A stretch of 64,000 nucleotides of DNA from Pseudevernia furfuracea (taxonomy: Eukaryota > Ascomycota > Lecanoromycetes > Lecanorales > Parmeliaceae): contig JAIUPT010000031.1 in the NCBI GenBank assembly GCA_022315425.1, positions 496,001 through 560,000 on the forward strand, read 5' to 3'. The translations under genes and the position numbers were made by a program. A model generated the notes under the pieces. The model worked only from the letters and a program-made list of their open reading frames with translations. It had not been told where the DNA came from and ran no database searches. Shown piece by piece: positions 1-12,342 of the stretch. How positions within the stretch are numbered: the stretch's first letter is position 1; each line of letters opens with the position of its first letter.

Positions 1-1
1 C

Positions 2-175
2 ACCGACTCCCTTAGTCCCTTCGACGTCCCCCATCAGCTAGCCGTCGAGAAATACCTACCGCTCCTCCTCCATCAGCGACAGTGGAGGAAGTACAATGTT
101 TCTTCAGAGACTGTTTCCTTGCATTTCGTCCGAAAATCGATCAAGAAGAGGCGGAGACGATGGCAAATAGATTAA
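2..175 (+). CDS. Possible 3' end of an unrecognised gene (5' cut by window edge)
   Basis: The frame starting at base 2 is open from the window edge to a TAA at 173-175 (57 codons). The visible protein is mixed polar and hydrophobic and ends in a strongly basic tail (KSIKKRRRRW). I do not recognise it. It overlaps the start of the small ORF that begins at ATG 160 in another frame, so at most one of the two readings may be real, or 160-614 may be a separate downstream gene. There is too little sequence to assign a family. Confidence 0.3.
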   Translation, partial: TDSLSPFDVPHQLAVEKYLPLLLHQRQWRKYNVSSETVSLHFVRKSIKKRRRRWQID

Positions 176-614
176 GGCCTGGTGGTTTTGGCCTTTACGC
201 ATACTCTGCAGACACATTTGCCCATGCCGATGCGTTCGGTCCTGAAGGAAAAACGATCTATGACATTATTCATAATGGGAACTATAGCTATGTAAGTTAT
301 ATCTATAAAAACTTCATCTCTTATTAAGTGATATAGCATAGGCAAAGTCCTTTTGGCCTTTTCTCAGATTTCTCCAAAAGGTCTTTGTTGCCGTGGCTGC
401 AGGAAATGGCATCTATCAATTCTGGAAAGACCTCGAAGAAAAAAAGCTCGCAGTCACAGATATCTTTGCGGCCATCACCACCTTCCTTTCCTTGGTATAC
501 CAATTCACTTCTACTGGATGGGTTATCGAATCAAAAAGAAACAGAAACATGGCAGGCTCAGAATGGGGTCAGGAATCGGCGTCAATATCAGCAAGACATA
601 GATTAAGTAAATAA
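160..614 (+). CDS. Small hypothetical protein with one hydrophobic segment
   Basis: The ATG at 160 opens a frame that runs to a GTAAGT donor at 292. A phase-0 intron 292-380 (acceptor AAG, weak) restores an open frame to TAA 612-614, giving about 121 residues. The second exon holds one hydrophobic stretch (DIFAAITTFLSLVYQF) followed by a polar basic tail, so a single-pass membrane protein is possible. The frame is also open upstream of 160 back to a TAG at 13-15, so the true start could lie in an earlier exon outside the window. No family is recognised. The strong donor and the good composition of both exons are the main support. Confidence 0.4.
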
Positions 615-1061
615 TCATGAGAATAATAATTAATTGAAGTATTATTAGCAAGCTGCAGACAATTGGAAGCTTCCATATCAAGTATCAAGTATCAAGTATC
701 AAGTATCGTCGCTTAAAGAGAATTTAAATTATTATTAAAGTATCGTTGGAAAGTGGGGCCTGATGGATTATTAATTTATTATGGGACTCTCTCTTCCCAA
801 CAGTGCGCTGATTCGTTCATCCAGCAGGGTGGAGAAGATTAGTCTTGCCGCTAGATCCAATTACCCTGCCCTAAACGCATATCATAGGGCTTAGCGGCAA
901 GATCTACCCAAGCTCAATTTTACCTATCAGTCTATTATTACCTATCATTTATCATTATTCATTATTTCCCACTTCCCACTTCCCACTTCGGCAGGAGATC
1001 ATGTTCCCTCCTGCACTTGCCCGAAATATTCCTTTGCATATACATCAATTCTTGCGCCACC
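615..1061. other. Intergenic, AT-rich
   Basis: No gene is seen. The stretch holds a 7-bp tandem repeat (listed separately), a short inverted repeat around a TCTTGCCGCTAGATC-like motif (near 842 and 890), and three copies of a CCCACTT unit near 968-988 just before the next gene. Confidence 0.5.
676..707. repeat. 7-bp tandem repeat (TATCAAG)n
   Basis: About 4.5 perfect copies of TATCAAG lie in AT-rich intergenic sequence. It is a simple microsatellite-like array. Confidence 0.9.
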
Positions 1062-4000
1062 ATGCAATTATTGCACGAGTGGAGGGGGGCAGAAAGTAGA
1101 AAGCGCCCTGCTGAGGAAAGCGTTGAAGAGAGCTCGAGAAAGCGGACGAGAGAGAGAGATGATAACAAAAATGCACGGCGTCGCTCAACCGGAACGGGAA
1201 TTGTAACCCACCAAGAGTACAAAATTCGTGGCAGCGCTACGACCGTTGATAAAGATTTATCTCCAAATCAATCCCTTTCGTCTCCCGCTGCTACGGAACC
1301 ACTGCCGTCACCGCCATCCCCATTAATACATCCGGACCGGCGAGCAAACATCATCAATGCTACTCCTGCTCCTCCTGCTCCTCCTGCTCCTCCCGCTCCT
1401 CCTTCCGCTCCTCCTTCCGCTCCTCTTCAAAATCAGAGGGACTATCCTTGGAGTCCATTGTCACGAAGTCCAGAGCATATCAACAGCCCAGAACCGGAAG
1501 AGCAAAGGTGTAAGTATTTGCTTTCATTCGGAGAGCTACTTGACCTCTCCTTTCCCATCTCCCACTCGCTTCACCAAACTTACCAAGCCACACAGCCAAG
1601 CCTCTTCATTCAACTTCAACTTCAACTGCAACTCCATACCCAAATCTCCGCATAGACACCCTTCGCACTTCTAGCAACTTGGATCCTCGAAGTCCGGATT
1701 ACCTCCCCGCCATGACTTCACATTTCAGTAAGTGACATCATCTTAACAATAAGTACTTAGTACTCTACTATCCAGTCATCGCTTCCTCTTCCTCCTACCC
1801 TCATCCGTTCCTTCCAAGTTACGACGGTCCAGCCACTGACCCTACCCCGAAGATGAAGCCTCTCGTGACAGTCCAAGCCATGATCCACGGAAACCGTCAA
1901 TTGATACCGACCGTCACAATAGTAAAACCCCATCACGCAGACAATCTGACATCATGCCTCCTCCCCCGAGCGCCACCAAGACTGCTCGGTCGGAGAACCC
2001 CACTCCGAAAGCCACCCCTTCGCCCGCTAACAGCGAGCTTGAACGTCGGCAAGTATCAACTAATCAGCCCCAAATACCTCTGCTCGATAGCCTCAATGAC
2101 TTCGCTCAATCAATCATGTCAGCCGCCAGCTTGACCGTGAGACGTGACCTTACCAAGCAGCAAGCTGTCGGACAGCAAAAGGAGCGTGACCGACAGTCCA
2201 AATTCAAATCTACCTTTCTCACACTGATCGAAGATTCCGAATTAAGAGTCGAAAGTGTCGAGAAAGTTTCCATGGGGATCGAAAAGCAGATAGGTCTGAG
2301 CTCGCAGGCCCAATCCACAATCGCCAACACCTTAGCCGCACAGCTACAGAAAGCTGAGGTCTCAGACGCCCTGCCCAGGGCCCGTGATTGCGGCAGCTTT
2401 AAGGACGATCTTGCTGATCTAAAGGCCGACCTCAAGGCTGCTGAAAAGCATATCACTTACCTGAATCGGAAAGCTGTGATGCCCGACGAATTGCATAAGA
2501 AGCTCCGTGGCCTAGCTACCAAAGGTGACCTTCGGGGAGTAATCAGTAAAGATGAGCTTCAGGGACTACCTACTAAAGATGAGCTCCGCCGTGTCACTAC
2601 AGATGAGGTCCGCAAGCATGTTACTGAGGCTCTGATACCCACGGAGAAGAAGCTCGCTTCCCTTACCGTGGAGGACGCAAATCTAGATCAGAAAATCAAA
2701 AGCGTTGAAGCTGTCACACGAAAGCACCATGAGACAGCCAGAGACAAGAATCAGCAACAATCTCCTCGACTCGACCGCCTAGATACCTCTCTGAACGACA
2801 TAAAAATGAAATTAAGCCAATTAGAGCTGATAGTCCAAGAACAAAAGCAAGATTATGCTACTGTCAAGGTTGATCTAGGAGCCCAAGACAAAGCGCTGAC
2901 TGATCTCAACACTTACGTCAGACGCGATGCAAGCAATGACGATCTCAGCTTGGACAAACTGGTCATGAATAATTCAAATCAGATTCAGCTCTTGCAACAA
3001 AATTACGAGAAGCTCAATGAGGTGGTACGGCAAGCTCAAGATCTCCAAGCCGTCTCAATGATTGAGTCCTCGCCTCAGATCTCCAAAGTATCTCGCATGG
3101 CTGACTCAGAGAACGAAGAAGAGTTCAAGCAAATTCGAAGCGATCTTGATGCCTTGAAGCTCGAGCAACAAGAACTCAAGTTGATTCGGCACGACCTAGA
3201 TGCTTTGATATCTGACCGAGAGAAGGTCGTACTGATTCGGGCTGACTTGGATACTTTGATCGACGAAGAAAAGCTGAAGGATATGGGCGTAGTCCAAGGA
3301 TTCGAAGCGATTGAAGGAAAACTGAACAAACAAGATGAAGATATTGCCCGGCTTCAAAACGCAACCATGTTGGTCAAGCAATCACAGGCTTCTCAAACCG
3401 TTCCGAACCGTCCCCTGACGCCACCATTCGCCAGCGTCTCCACGAGTCCTCGTGAATCAGATGAACAGAAGCTGCAAGACGTGGAGATAGGGCTCAGAAA
3501 GCTGACCAAAACCACCCAAGGTCTCGAGCTATTCGTCAATTCTCAACAACAGAAGTTTGATGGACTGAACTCAGACCGCGTTGTACAGAGCATGGTCCAT
3601 CAAATGCAGCAGATGTACCCGCAGCACCCAGGCAATCTAGTTGCTCTAGTCAAAGAGAGTGCAGCGCGGCAAGCCAGGGTGGACAGCTACCTCAGTGGGA
3701 ACCTCAAAGATCGCCTTGCCAACATTGAATCCCAAATCGCTGCCCGAGTGGACAAAGACTCTAAAATCGAAGAGATCGCCAAGTTCACTGCCGAAAGCCG
3801 AACAATTATCTTAGCCACCACCAACAGTCTAAAACAGGACATCGAGGGACTAAGACATGTAGTATTCACCAAACTTTCTCAAGATCCTATTGGCTATGGC
3901 AACCGGGTCGACGAATTGGCAGATAGGGTGACCGCCGTCGAAAGCAGACATGTTAAAGCAATCGGCGAATTTCAGACAAACCCAGCGGATCTGGTTCGTA

Positions 4001-4338
4001 ACGTCACTCACTTGCAGTTTCAAAACGGGGTCGGTTCGACCAGAAATACGCCCGGACAGCTTACTACCGTGTCGAGGAGCTCGAAGAGCGTTGAGCCTAA
4101 CGGAACTACCATCTCCTCTGAGAAAGTCAACGATTCCGACAGCTCCGACACACCTCTCAGTCAACGTGCGAATCGTGGAGTAGACAGAGTTGTGCGTCGT
4201 CCTTTGGACCCCAATCTCAAGAGGAAAGCGGTCGACGCAGACGACGAGGACGAGGATGAGGGCGGGGAAGCTAGGCCTACGAATGCGAAGAAGGTCGCCA
4301 AGAGGATGAACGTGTCAGGCAGAAATCCTTTTTCGTGA
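1062..4338 (+). CDS. Large coiled-coil protein of unknown function
   Basis: Unrecognised protein of about 1,000 residues. The proposed exons are 1062-1509, 1656-1727 and 1853-4338. The first donor is GTAAGT at 1510, the second GTAAGT at 1728, and the phases add up. The last acceptor (GAAG at 1849-1852) is weak, and a better-looking acceptor at 1775 opens a different frame, so this junction may hide a frameshift. The N-terminus is basic, followed by a Pro/Ala repeat (PAPPAPP). The body is long charged heptad-like helix with internal repeats: IRxDLDAL occurs three times near 3137-3255, and KDEL-R/Q-G units near 2520-2600. The C-terminus has an acidic run followed by basic clusters (KRKAV, AKKVAKR) that look like nuclear localisation signals. 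A nuclear structural or scaffold role is inference only. Confidence 0.75.
1360..1430 (+). repeat. Imperfect CTCCTGCTC repeat encoding Pro/Ala
   Basis: Repeated CTCCTGCTC/CTCCTTCCG units inside the first exon of the coiled-coil gene encode a Pro-Ala-Pro-Pro tract. The same bases read in the +1 frame give a leucine run that is not a gene. Confidence 0.8.
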
Positions 4339-5279
4339 CGACGGTAGATCTCCCAAGGAGTCGCTAGGCATTAGGGAACGCAAGTGGTGCCTCTGATGAT
4401 CTTGGACGCGTATCAAGGCCACTGCGAATTCAATTGTAACATGTACATATTGCTGTCGAGCTTGAAGGCAAGCCCAGGAAATGGACACGATGTACATGAT
4501 TGCTGAGATGTTTGGCTTGGATGTTTGGGAACACTTTTGTTAGAGAGTTACCCTTATGTATATAGGTAGCAAATCTTATGATAGACTTAAAGTATTATTG
4601 GTGCATAAGTACATAAGGTAAGGTAGATTCACCCAAAAGCTTGCCGTAAAGTACCTCAGTGTGATCGCTGAATACTTACCTAGGTAGGTCTTGCTAGTAA
4701 AGTAGCGCTAGAGTTTCTTGGCATTTCCTGACTAACCCGACTCTCTCTACTGCAAACATAACCAAGACCTCGATTGGTCTTTCTTGATACTTCACCGAGC
4801 GAGCTGCCGCGGATGGAATTGAGCATTTGAACCGACTTAGGTAATGGTGGTGCATATTCTGCTACAGTGCCTTCTCTTGAACAATTGAGACACGTCCCTC
4901 ATTTCTTCAATTGCATTGAACTTACACTCATCACATTTCCTCTGGGCCTGGCGGTTTTGCAAATCCGTCTCTCTTCGCATTGAGGACCCCGTCTCATATA
5001 TCTCTCAGCTCTCAAATTCCTTTTCTTCATCCTGCCTCTTAAAGTCTCTCTTCCGCCCTTCAGCACCAAAATCTTCCACTCGCCTTTCGTCCCGGAGAAA
5101 TCTTATACTACTTCGGTTGGCAAGCCTCTTCCCGTAATACAACATCTCACGCTGAAGTCCTCAATTGATATTCCGATGAGATAAGAGTGGTTCACTACTC
5201 AAAGCCTTCAATCTTGCCTCACCGAGATCAGCACTTCTGGTGCATTCTAGACGCATCTCTCAGAAACAACTGAGGCAAT
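4339..5279. other. Intergenic region and leader of the chromodomain gene
   Basis: AT-rich spacer with a small palindrome ACCTAGGT near 4678, then a CT-rich 5' leader from about 4900. I see no gene in it. Confidence 0.5.
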
Positions 5280-8200
5280 ATGGCCAGCACCAGGGATGTG
5301 GGCGAGCCGGATGCTAGCGATGACTCTATTTCACTTATATCCACAGCATCTAGCGCCAAGACCGAACGCTACGAAGTAGAATGCATCCTCGCTGAAAAAA
5401 AGTTGAGAGGAGGCATGAAGTACTTGACAGCGTGGAAAAATTACCCCGAACATCGTCACAGCTGGGAGCCCAGAGAGTGTTTTTTCGAGGATGACGTGTT
5501 TAGTGAATGGACCAGAACCCAGATGCGCGTCACCCAAGGTCTTGAAAAACCGTTTGATGTCAAGGCTTGGAAAAAGAGGTGTAAGGCGGTCAAAGAAGAA
5601 GCTCGCCTTCGGAGGGAGCGACGCCGAGACAAGAGACTTCGGCTCAGTAAGCAAGATGAGTTGACTTCAGGGCCGGGAGAGGTGGACACCAACATCGAAA
5701 GCTCGGGCTCAGAACCTGCTCCAAATCGGTCTGATAAACGCATCAAGAGGAGAAGCGTGCATCAGGACTCGCCGCCGTCTTCATCCATTTCTCGTCCCTC
5801 TTCCAGCTCCAGTTCCGAGGACAGTGACAGACCTTTAATATCTCGACAAGCGTCAGAGATATTCGCCCCAAGTTCCAAATGGACACAAGCTGAAACAATT
5901 GCTTTGGAAGAGGGTCTTCGGACTTTGAAAGGCCCTCGCTGGAGAGAGCTCCTACAACTATATGGGCGTAACGGTACAATAAGCCAAGTACTGAAAGCCA
6001 AGACCCCTGGTGATTTGTATGACAAAGCAAAAAGCTTTCGCCAAGAATTCGTTAACAGCGGCAAAGAGCCCCCGGAATTTTTGAAGCCTTTCTCGAGATC
6101 ATCTTCCAGTAAAGGATCAGGGACGGCAACGCCAAACGTTTACTCCGGAAGCAGGGGTCAAAGCAGAGCAGTGTCGAAAAAAAGCAGTAGAAGTACGTCG
6201 GTGGATTCAATGATGGCAGAGTTGCATGAGAAGCAACGGATCCGGGAAGCAAATAATCGAGAGAAAAGTCGACCACAGCAGGCGACCAATTCAACAGAGA
6301 TCCTAGATTCTGCGAGAGGGCCAAGGAAAGAGTCAAACATTGCAGAGAAACCGTCGGGCAGCAGGTCCAAAGCTCCCCAGGCTTCTCAAGCACCTGCTCG
6401 GAATGTGGAAGTAGGTTTTGCAAAGAAACCCCTCGGAGAAACCCCAAATGCTGCGCAAATCAAATCTCACTCAGAGAACGCAGTTCCTCATGTAAAGGGA
6501 ACAACCGAAGTCGAAGCAAGTAGCAAGCACGATTTGCTTCAAGGGAGACAACCGAAAGACGGACCTCGTGCGAAAGAGCCTTCCAAAATCAGTGCTATCT
6601 CTCGAGCAGAACGTCGACTAAAGAGCCCGGCTCCTAGTCCAAAAAAAACAGCGGAACCCGCAACAAATGCTGCTGCTCAGCCAGAGTCTTCTTGCACAAT
6701 TGTACCAGAAAAGAACCAACCCATGCGCGAGGAGACAGCCCGAACTACTTGGTCTGGAACGGCAAGAGCACCAACGGCGTGCCCATCGGTATCAAAACCA
6801 TCTCGACTAGGAGCCGTAGGAAGTGGACCAACTCGTTCAATTTTTTCGAAACTGAAGCCCAAGCTTGGCCAAATTGAACCGAAGAAGCCAAGCGTGGCAG
6901 GCGATGTTACTGCTGCATGGAATGCGGAGCCGAAGAAGCGGAAGTCGAATAATTGGGCGACAACGAATGCTGATACAGTGGATGGTCAGGCTCCAAAACG
7001 CAATTACAGGTTGTCAGTTCAGAACAAAATCTATAAGAGTCGTCGTGATGGACGCGTACCAGATCCGAATTGTCTGGTTTTCATAGATCCCAAGACTGGG
7101 AAGGCACCGACCATAGTGCCTGCTCCTTCGCCTCCTACGATGCTGTCTAAAACGCCTCTGCAGCTGCATCTAGAAGGATTTACTACGAAAGAAGCTGGAA
7201 AACAACAGGCTCAAGGGGTTGAAGACACTAGCACAAGCGCACCTGATCCACCGCCACGAAGCACAGACCAGAATCGTGAAATTAGGGCCGACGCTCAAGG
7301 AGTCCCTGGAACCGATAAGTCAATACCGAATGTTTCTGCATCGGCAACCAGACCCACGGCTGGTGACATGACCAATGTCCCGGCACATATCGATAGCCTC
7401 ACCCCACCTTCCCCAGCTTTCCCACACCCTCCCACTCCCTTAAATATACCTTTTGGACCTAGAATCGAGACAAAAAGAATGGCTACAATGTCTTTACAAG
7501 ACTACACCAAACGCAAGACGTCATCTTTTCATCCTTTGGACGAAGCCGCCATCAACTCGCATCGACCCGACTCATCAGATGACCCTGCAAGGTTCACCTT
7601 GAGGAATCACCCTTCATGGGAACACAGGAACGAGATCTTCAACGAGCTTGAAACAAATCTGGTAATAGGGGATATCATACTTGGGAGAGATGATCAGGAA
7701 AACATCCACGTGAAACTTGTAGGCTTTGGATTTGAAACGAAGAAACTTCTTTTGACCGTCAAGTCCTTCCCTCGAACCGTGAATTTCGTGTTCGAAACAG
7801 TTTGTCTCGCCAGCGAATATCAAGCATACTTTCCAGCGGTAAGTCCTTGGTGCCCATACAAAAATTACTTGCTAAGACTAGATAGGAACCTTCTGATTAC
7901 CTGGGGTCAGGCTCTATAAGTTCATATTCCCAGAGTGCATTAGCTTTAGAGGATCTAACAGAGATGCTTGCGAATAATTTGCAAGGAGGTCTATTCTTCG
8001 CTCAGCAATTCACCATGCTTATGTACCCTGCCGGTGCCAGCGCTTGGGCATTTCTGGATGACAGTCTACCAAATGTCCATCCCGGGACAACCTTGAGATT
8101 CGCCGTCCGCAGACCGCTACCACCAATACTGGCAAATGTCCACGAGCTAGCAACTGCTCGACTTGCGAAAAATGAACCCGAAAGCTACGCGGAAATCATG

Positions 8201-9713
8201 ACTAAAATAAAAAAGAATTCTATTCAAAATGAAGACAAGAATATCAATATCGTGTTCCGCGACATGTTCGAAATTGATTTCGGTCGTCTCGTTGCTCAGA
8301 ATGGACCTCAGCAGCATTCCCCAACCAACATATTCTTCCTCTGCTTCATTCCTCAGGGCTGTGAAGATTACGAGCCAGATTCAGCAAAGCGCTCGGCTCT
8401 GCACAGAAGAACGTCTGAAGAACATGACCTATTCATCAAGTTCCTCCGAGCAAACGGCACCGAAGAAATTTATAGTATGCAGAACATTGGCTCCCAGGAG
8501 ATTGAAAACAATGGTGCTTGGGGTTATTTTTCCAAAAACGTCAAGTCTGGAACGATTATTGTAAGTCATTTTTCGGTTTTGAAATGTTAGCTAAGTGCAT
8601 CACTGATATGGCTAGTTCCATGATGCGTTTATCCGTTATGACTTAGTCCCCACCCTTGCCAAGCATCTTTTGCATGGGTCGGTCAATGTTTGGAAGACAT
8701 CTCTGTCTCCCATGCACCCTGGGGAGAAGCATCCCCACCTGGTTCGGCTCTTCCCTCATGGGGGCGTCCTGCTCTTAACGGAATCTCTTGTCCTGTACAG
8801 ACCTCGTGAGACTCTCAGAATGCTCATGTGGTTCCGTCGTGTTCACATCCCCGGGAAGGCACCCGGGACCTGGAAGCTTGCCGTCAGGCCACGTGTTCGT
8901 GAATGGCTTCTCGACATAATGCATTCATATTCCGATTCGGGAAAAGACATCTACGGATGCAGCATGCAGATATTCGCGGATATCTACACAGAAATCTATT
9001 GGCTTCTCCAAAAGCCCGGCCCAGGCGACAACGGCCTCATGTGCCACGAATGGGACTACGAAATCCCCACTGACGAAGCTCCCATCGTCAGTTCCTCTAG
9101 CCTACGTGTCTTACAAGCTCGCAAAGAGTGGAAAGGCGAAGGAGCGGACAGAGTACCAGATGATAGCAACATCAGACAGAACGACGATCTCCTCGTTCAA
9201 TGGTTCGCCGAATGGGCCATCGTCAACCTTCACAACTTCCGCAAATACAACGTCATCCTCGGCTACACGAAAGATCACCCCTTCACCGAAAGAGCCATCT
9301 CGGCCTACGAGAAGGCCTATGGTCACATCGAAGTCATGACGTGTGAAGACGCCTTCACGCGTCACAAAGTCACCGCCCAGAGCAAGCTCGACGAAATGGA
9401 AGCCGAAAGACGCAGGAAATCGAAGGAAGGATTGCCAGCGAAGAGAGCGGCGGCCAGAAAGGCCCGCAGAGAGGAGCGAGAGGCTGCGACGGCGGCCTTG
9501 GAAGCCAGGATGCAAACGTTCAGAGACGCAGGTGCCACGGAAGCGGAAGTGATGAGAGCCGGACGTCAGCTTCTGAGATATATGGGTGGCAGTGAGAAGG
9601 AGATTGGGGAGTGTAGAGTGGACATGGACAGGGTGCTTGTGGAGAGATGGTGGGAGGGGGAGGTGGAGGACGGCGAGGTGGAGGACGGCGAGGTGAAGAT
9701 GGACACAAAGTGA
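5280..9713 (+). CDS. Large chromodomain and Myb/SANT-like protein
   Basis: Probable chromatin reader of about 1,427 residues. Exons are 5280-7838, 7934-8560 and 8616-9713, with clean GTAAGT donors, CAG/TAG acceptors and all phases 0. Residues about 30-80 form a chromodomain (YEVECILAEK, then LTAWKNYP and HSWEP); Y31, W52 and Y55 stand where the methyl-lysine cage aromatics usually lie. Residues about 198-255 (SKWTQAETIALEEGL to DLYDKAKSFRQEF) resemble a Myb/SANT helix bundle. A long Ser/Pro/Lys-rich linker follows, then a folded C-terminal half I do not recognise, ending in a basic coiled coil and a GEVED repeat. Chromodomains of this type bind methylated histone H3 lysine, so a role in heterochromatin is inferred. 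It lies about 8 kb from the HDA1 gene. Confidence 0.85.
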
Positions 9714-10258
9714 GGCCGCTTAGGAGGTGATCGATGTTAGGAAACGTACAGACGGAACCGCCTCTCCCTCGGACTTGGAAGTATCTGGCGGACCAAAAAC
9801 GCGCGAGGAGGAGCCGTGAAGCTGCTTCCGTGGCTGGGAGTGATGGGGCTCAAAGTATGGATATGAGCGGCTGATTGGAGGGTTTGAAAAGGAAGATGTT
9901 CCCAGGTCAAAAGGTGGAAAGGGGATACTTAGATCACGATTCATAAAGAAAATTCCGTGATGCGTATAGAGCCGGCAAAGAAAAGTGATAGCAATTATCC
10001 AAGTGAGAACATGAAGTCATGTCCTCGCTGACTAAGCGATAATTAAGCAGGACATCGGGTCAGAAAATGGGCTGTACATTCATCTCATGTCGATGCGTAC
10101 TATGCCATTGGTCCCGCGTCGGGCTCACCTATTGTTTTTGAGCTGAGTTATATGGATGATTTTTCAACAATAGCGTGGAGAGTTGCCACATTGGCTGCTA
10201 GTAGAGTAGGGCACCAAGTCCACAGAGGATGTAGAGCGAATGGAGCCGTTGTCTTGCA
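9714..10258. other. Convergent 3' region
   Basis: Spacer between the 3' ends of the chromodomain gene (+) and the acid phosphatase gene (-). No gene is seen. Confidence 0.5.
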
Positions 10259-11859
10259 TTAGCCTGTATTTGCACACATACCGGGGATTTTGCTAGCACC
10301 AACCCCAACCAGCCCATCAAAATACCCCAACAGCGTATCCAGCGGCAGCATATCCACAAGCCCCAGCACGGGATTCGAGCTCCTGAACAGGCTCCCACCC
10401 CATAGGATCCTCACGAACCTCTCTCCACTCTTGTTGTAAATCTCAAACACCAGCTCCGCGCCCAAGCCCGGCCAAAACATTACGTCAACTTGCAGTATTG
10501 ACAGCAACATCGCCAAGCTACCGTCATGGGCGACGTTGTGCTTGTATATGATCGGGCTGGCCCCGCTGATGCGGTCGCGGATGTTTTGAGCTAATTCTGC
10601 AACATACACACCGTAACTGGCGGTACTGGCGGAGAGGCTTTGAGAGGAGGAGCGGTAGATATAGGAGTATTCGTAAAGGCCGAGGCGGAAGACGGCATTG
10701 GCAGTGGAGGGGGTGACGCAAGCTGTTGAGTTGCTGATCTGTAGAGTGTCAATAGAAGGATTCAGAGCTTGAAAATGGGCTACGCGCAGACCTTGCATGG
10801 CAACGGCTTTCCATGACATAGTCGCGAAGAGAGATTATCGAAGTAGTGGTCCCATGACTGGTGAAAACCTGGGTCGTTGGGCGCGACGCCGGAGATACTG
10901 TCTAGCACATTGAACAGAGGCTGCGAGTCGGTCAAATGTGCTGTCCAGTTAGGATTCGTGCTTCCAACCCCATACGAAGTGTACAAGGCAGCGCCTGCAT
11001 CGCAGGTATATGTTGGTTCGAGAGAGTCGATGCTTGCAGGCTGAATCGCCAGAGAAAGTTCCTTAATAGACTCGTACATTGCAGCCACTACCATACCTGC
11101 GACCTGAGAGGTGATAACATTGTTGGTGACCCTATATGAAACCTGGTCGCTTGGGTTGACGAGGAGGGAGCCAAACCGGTCTTTGTAAACTTCAAAGAGG
11201 TCTTTGCCATGCTGCCAGCTATCGTCCAAACCCCCTCTTGTGATCTGTGGGAATTGACAGGTGCCATTGAATCCTTGCGGCGCGAATGGGTTCGAGGGAC
11301 TTGTGTACACAGACCAGTATGTGGAAGCAGAGTCATTCCCGGTTGGATTCAAGGGTTTGCCATAGGTAAATAGGCCCTCATCATTGCAATTCCAAGTGTA
11401 AGATTCTCGAGGGAAGTTATTGGCAGCGTAGGGCGTGCGTTTGTGATGTCTGTGAATCTGGGAAGCTTGAGCAATCACAACTCCCCTTCTCGCGAGGTCA
11501 TGAGGTTATGAACCCACCACTTCGACATACTCCAGTGTGTAACCTGCTAAAGGCACAGGATAGGTCTCCGAGTTGACGTGTGGCATATTGCACCAATTGC
11601 GTATCCCATCACTGGTATTGCTGGGCGGAGCGTATGCATCGCTGAAGACGAATCCGAACACGTCGGTGCCATTGATCACGGTTTCGAGGTCATTGATCTG
11701 CGTTTCATTCGGCGGATACCAAGAGGCATTGAAGCTTGCGTTGTTCTGCTGCACACTTGGAAGTTGGGTGGGTGATCCAAAAAAGGGAAAGTGAACGACG
11801 TACAGGGTGGCCCAGAGAGCGATGAGAAGCAGAAATCCAGCAGTGTTCGTGTAAGACAT
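10259..11859 (-). CDS. Histidine acid phosphatase family protein, secreted or membrane-anchored
   Basis: About 495 residues from three exons: 11859-11518, 11457-10792 and 10738-10259, all phase 0. An N-terminal hydrophobic segment (AGFLLLIALWATLYVV) is a signal peptide or anchor. The first intron ends just before the catalytic motif RHHKRTPYA, the fungal version of RHGxRxP with the nucleophilic histidine. The later HD motif (VAHDGS), which supplies the proton donor, is in exon 3. Several NxS/T sites suggest glycosylation. The family (histidine phosphatase clade 2) removes phosphate from small organic phosphates at acid pH; the substrate here is not evident. The second intron uses a weak donor (GTCTGC), but splicing there restores the expected order from CHGKPLPC to VFRLGLYEYSYIYR. 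Confidence 0.85.
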
Positions 11860-11995
11860 GGCTCATGTCTCGAGGAATTCAGGGTTCCATGGAGAGGACT
11901 TCTTCGCAAGGAAGGTTAGCTCTACTGCCACCACCACCATTGATTCATAAGTATAGCAGGATTCGCTCAAGTCAAGGTTTATTGTTGTTCAGGTA

Positions 11996-12044
<49 letters not shown>

Positions 12045-12342
12045 GAGAGAGAAAGAGATTTTGTACAGAGACTCTGTACATATTGTGAACAGCTGCGAGA
12101 GCTGATGTTGTGGGTGAGCGTGGTGAGCTACAAGATAATGATTGGCTTCGGAGCTTAGAGTTCATTTTTGGGATTTTTAAATCCGGAAGGTGAGTCGAAC
12201 CGATCTCTACTCGGATACTGGGATGGGACGAAAGCCTCTAAAGTCATACTCATACAGTAGCCATAATGCCATTCACCTTGAAATCATCCTTACTCCTACT
12301 CCTACTCCTTTCTATATACTCCAGCTCTTGATACAATAGAGT
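11860..12342. other. Divergent intergenic region with GA microsatellite
   Basis: Shared upstream region of the acid phosphatase (-) and the small gene at 12343 (+). A 21-codon ORF at 12266-12331 begins with a leucine-rich run and ends before ATG 12343, so it may be an upstream ORF rather than a gene. Confidence 0.5.
11999..12056. repeat. (GA)n microsatellite
   Basis: Nearly pure GA dinucleotide repeat, with single interruptions near 12037 and 12053, about 140 bp upstream of the acid phosphatase start codon. Confidence 0.95.

Noticed and set aside
1357..1674. Leucine-run ORF on the + strand
   Set aside because: It is the alternative frame of the Pro/Ala repeat in the coiled-coil gene's first exon; low complexity explains it.
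12266..12331. Short signal-peptide-like ORF (MPFTLKSSLLLLLL...)
   Set aside because: It stops after 21 codons with no usable donor, and lies just upstream of the ATG at 12343; more likely leader sequence or an upstream ORF than a secreted protein.
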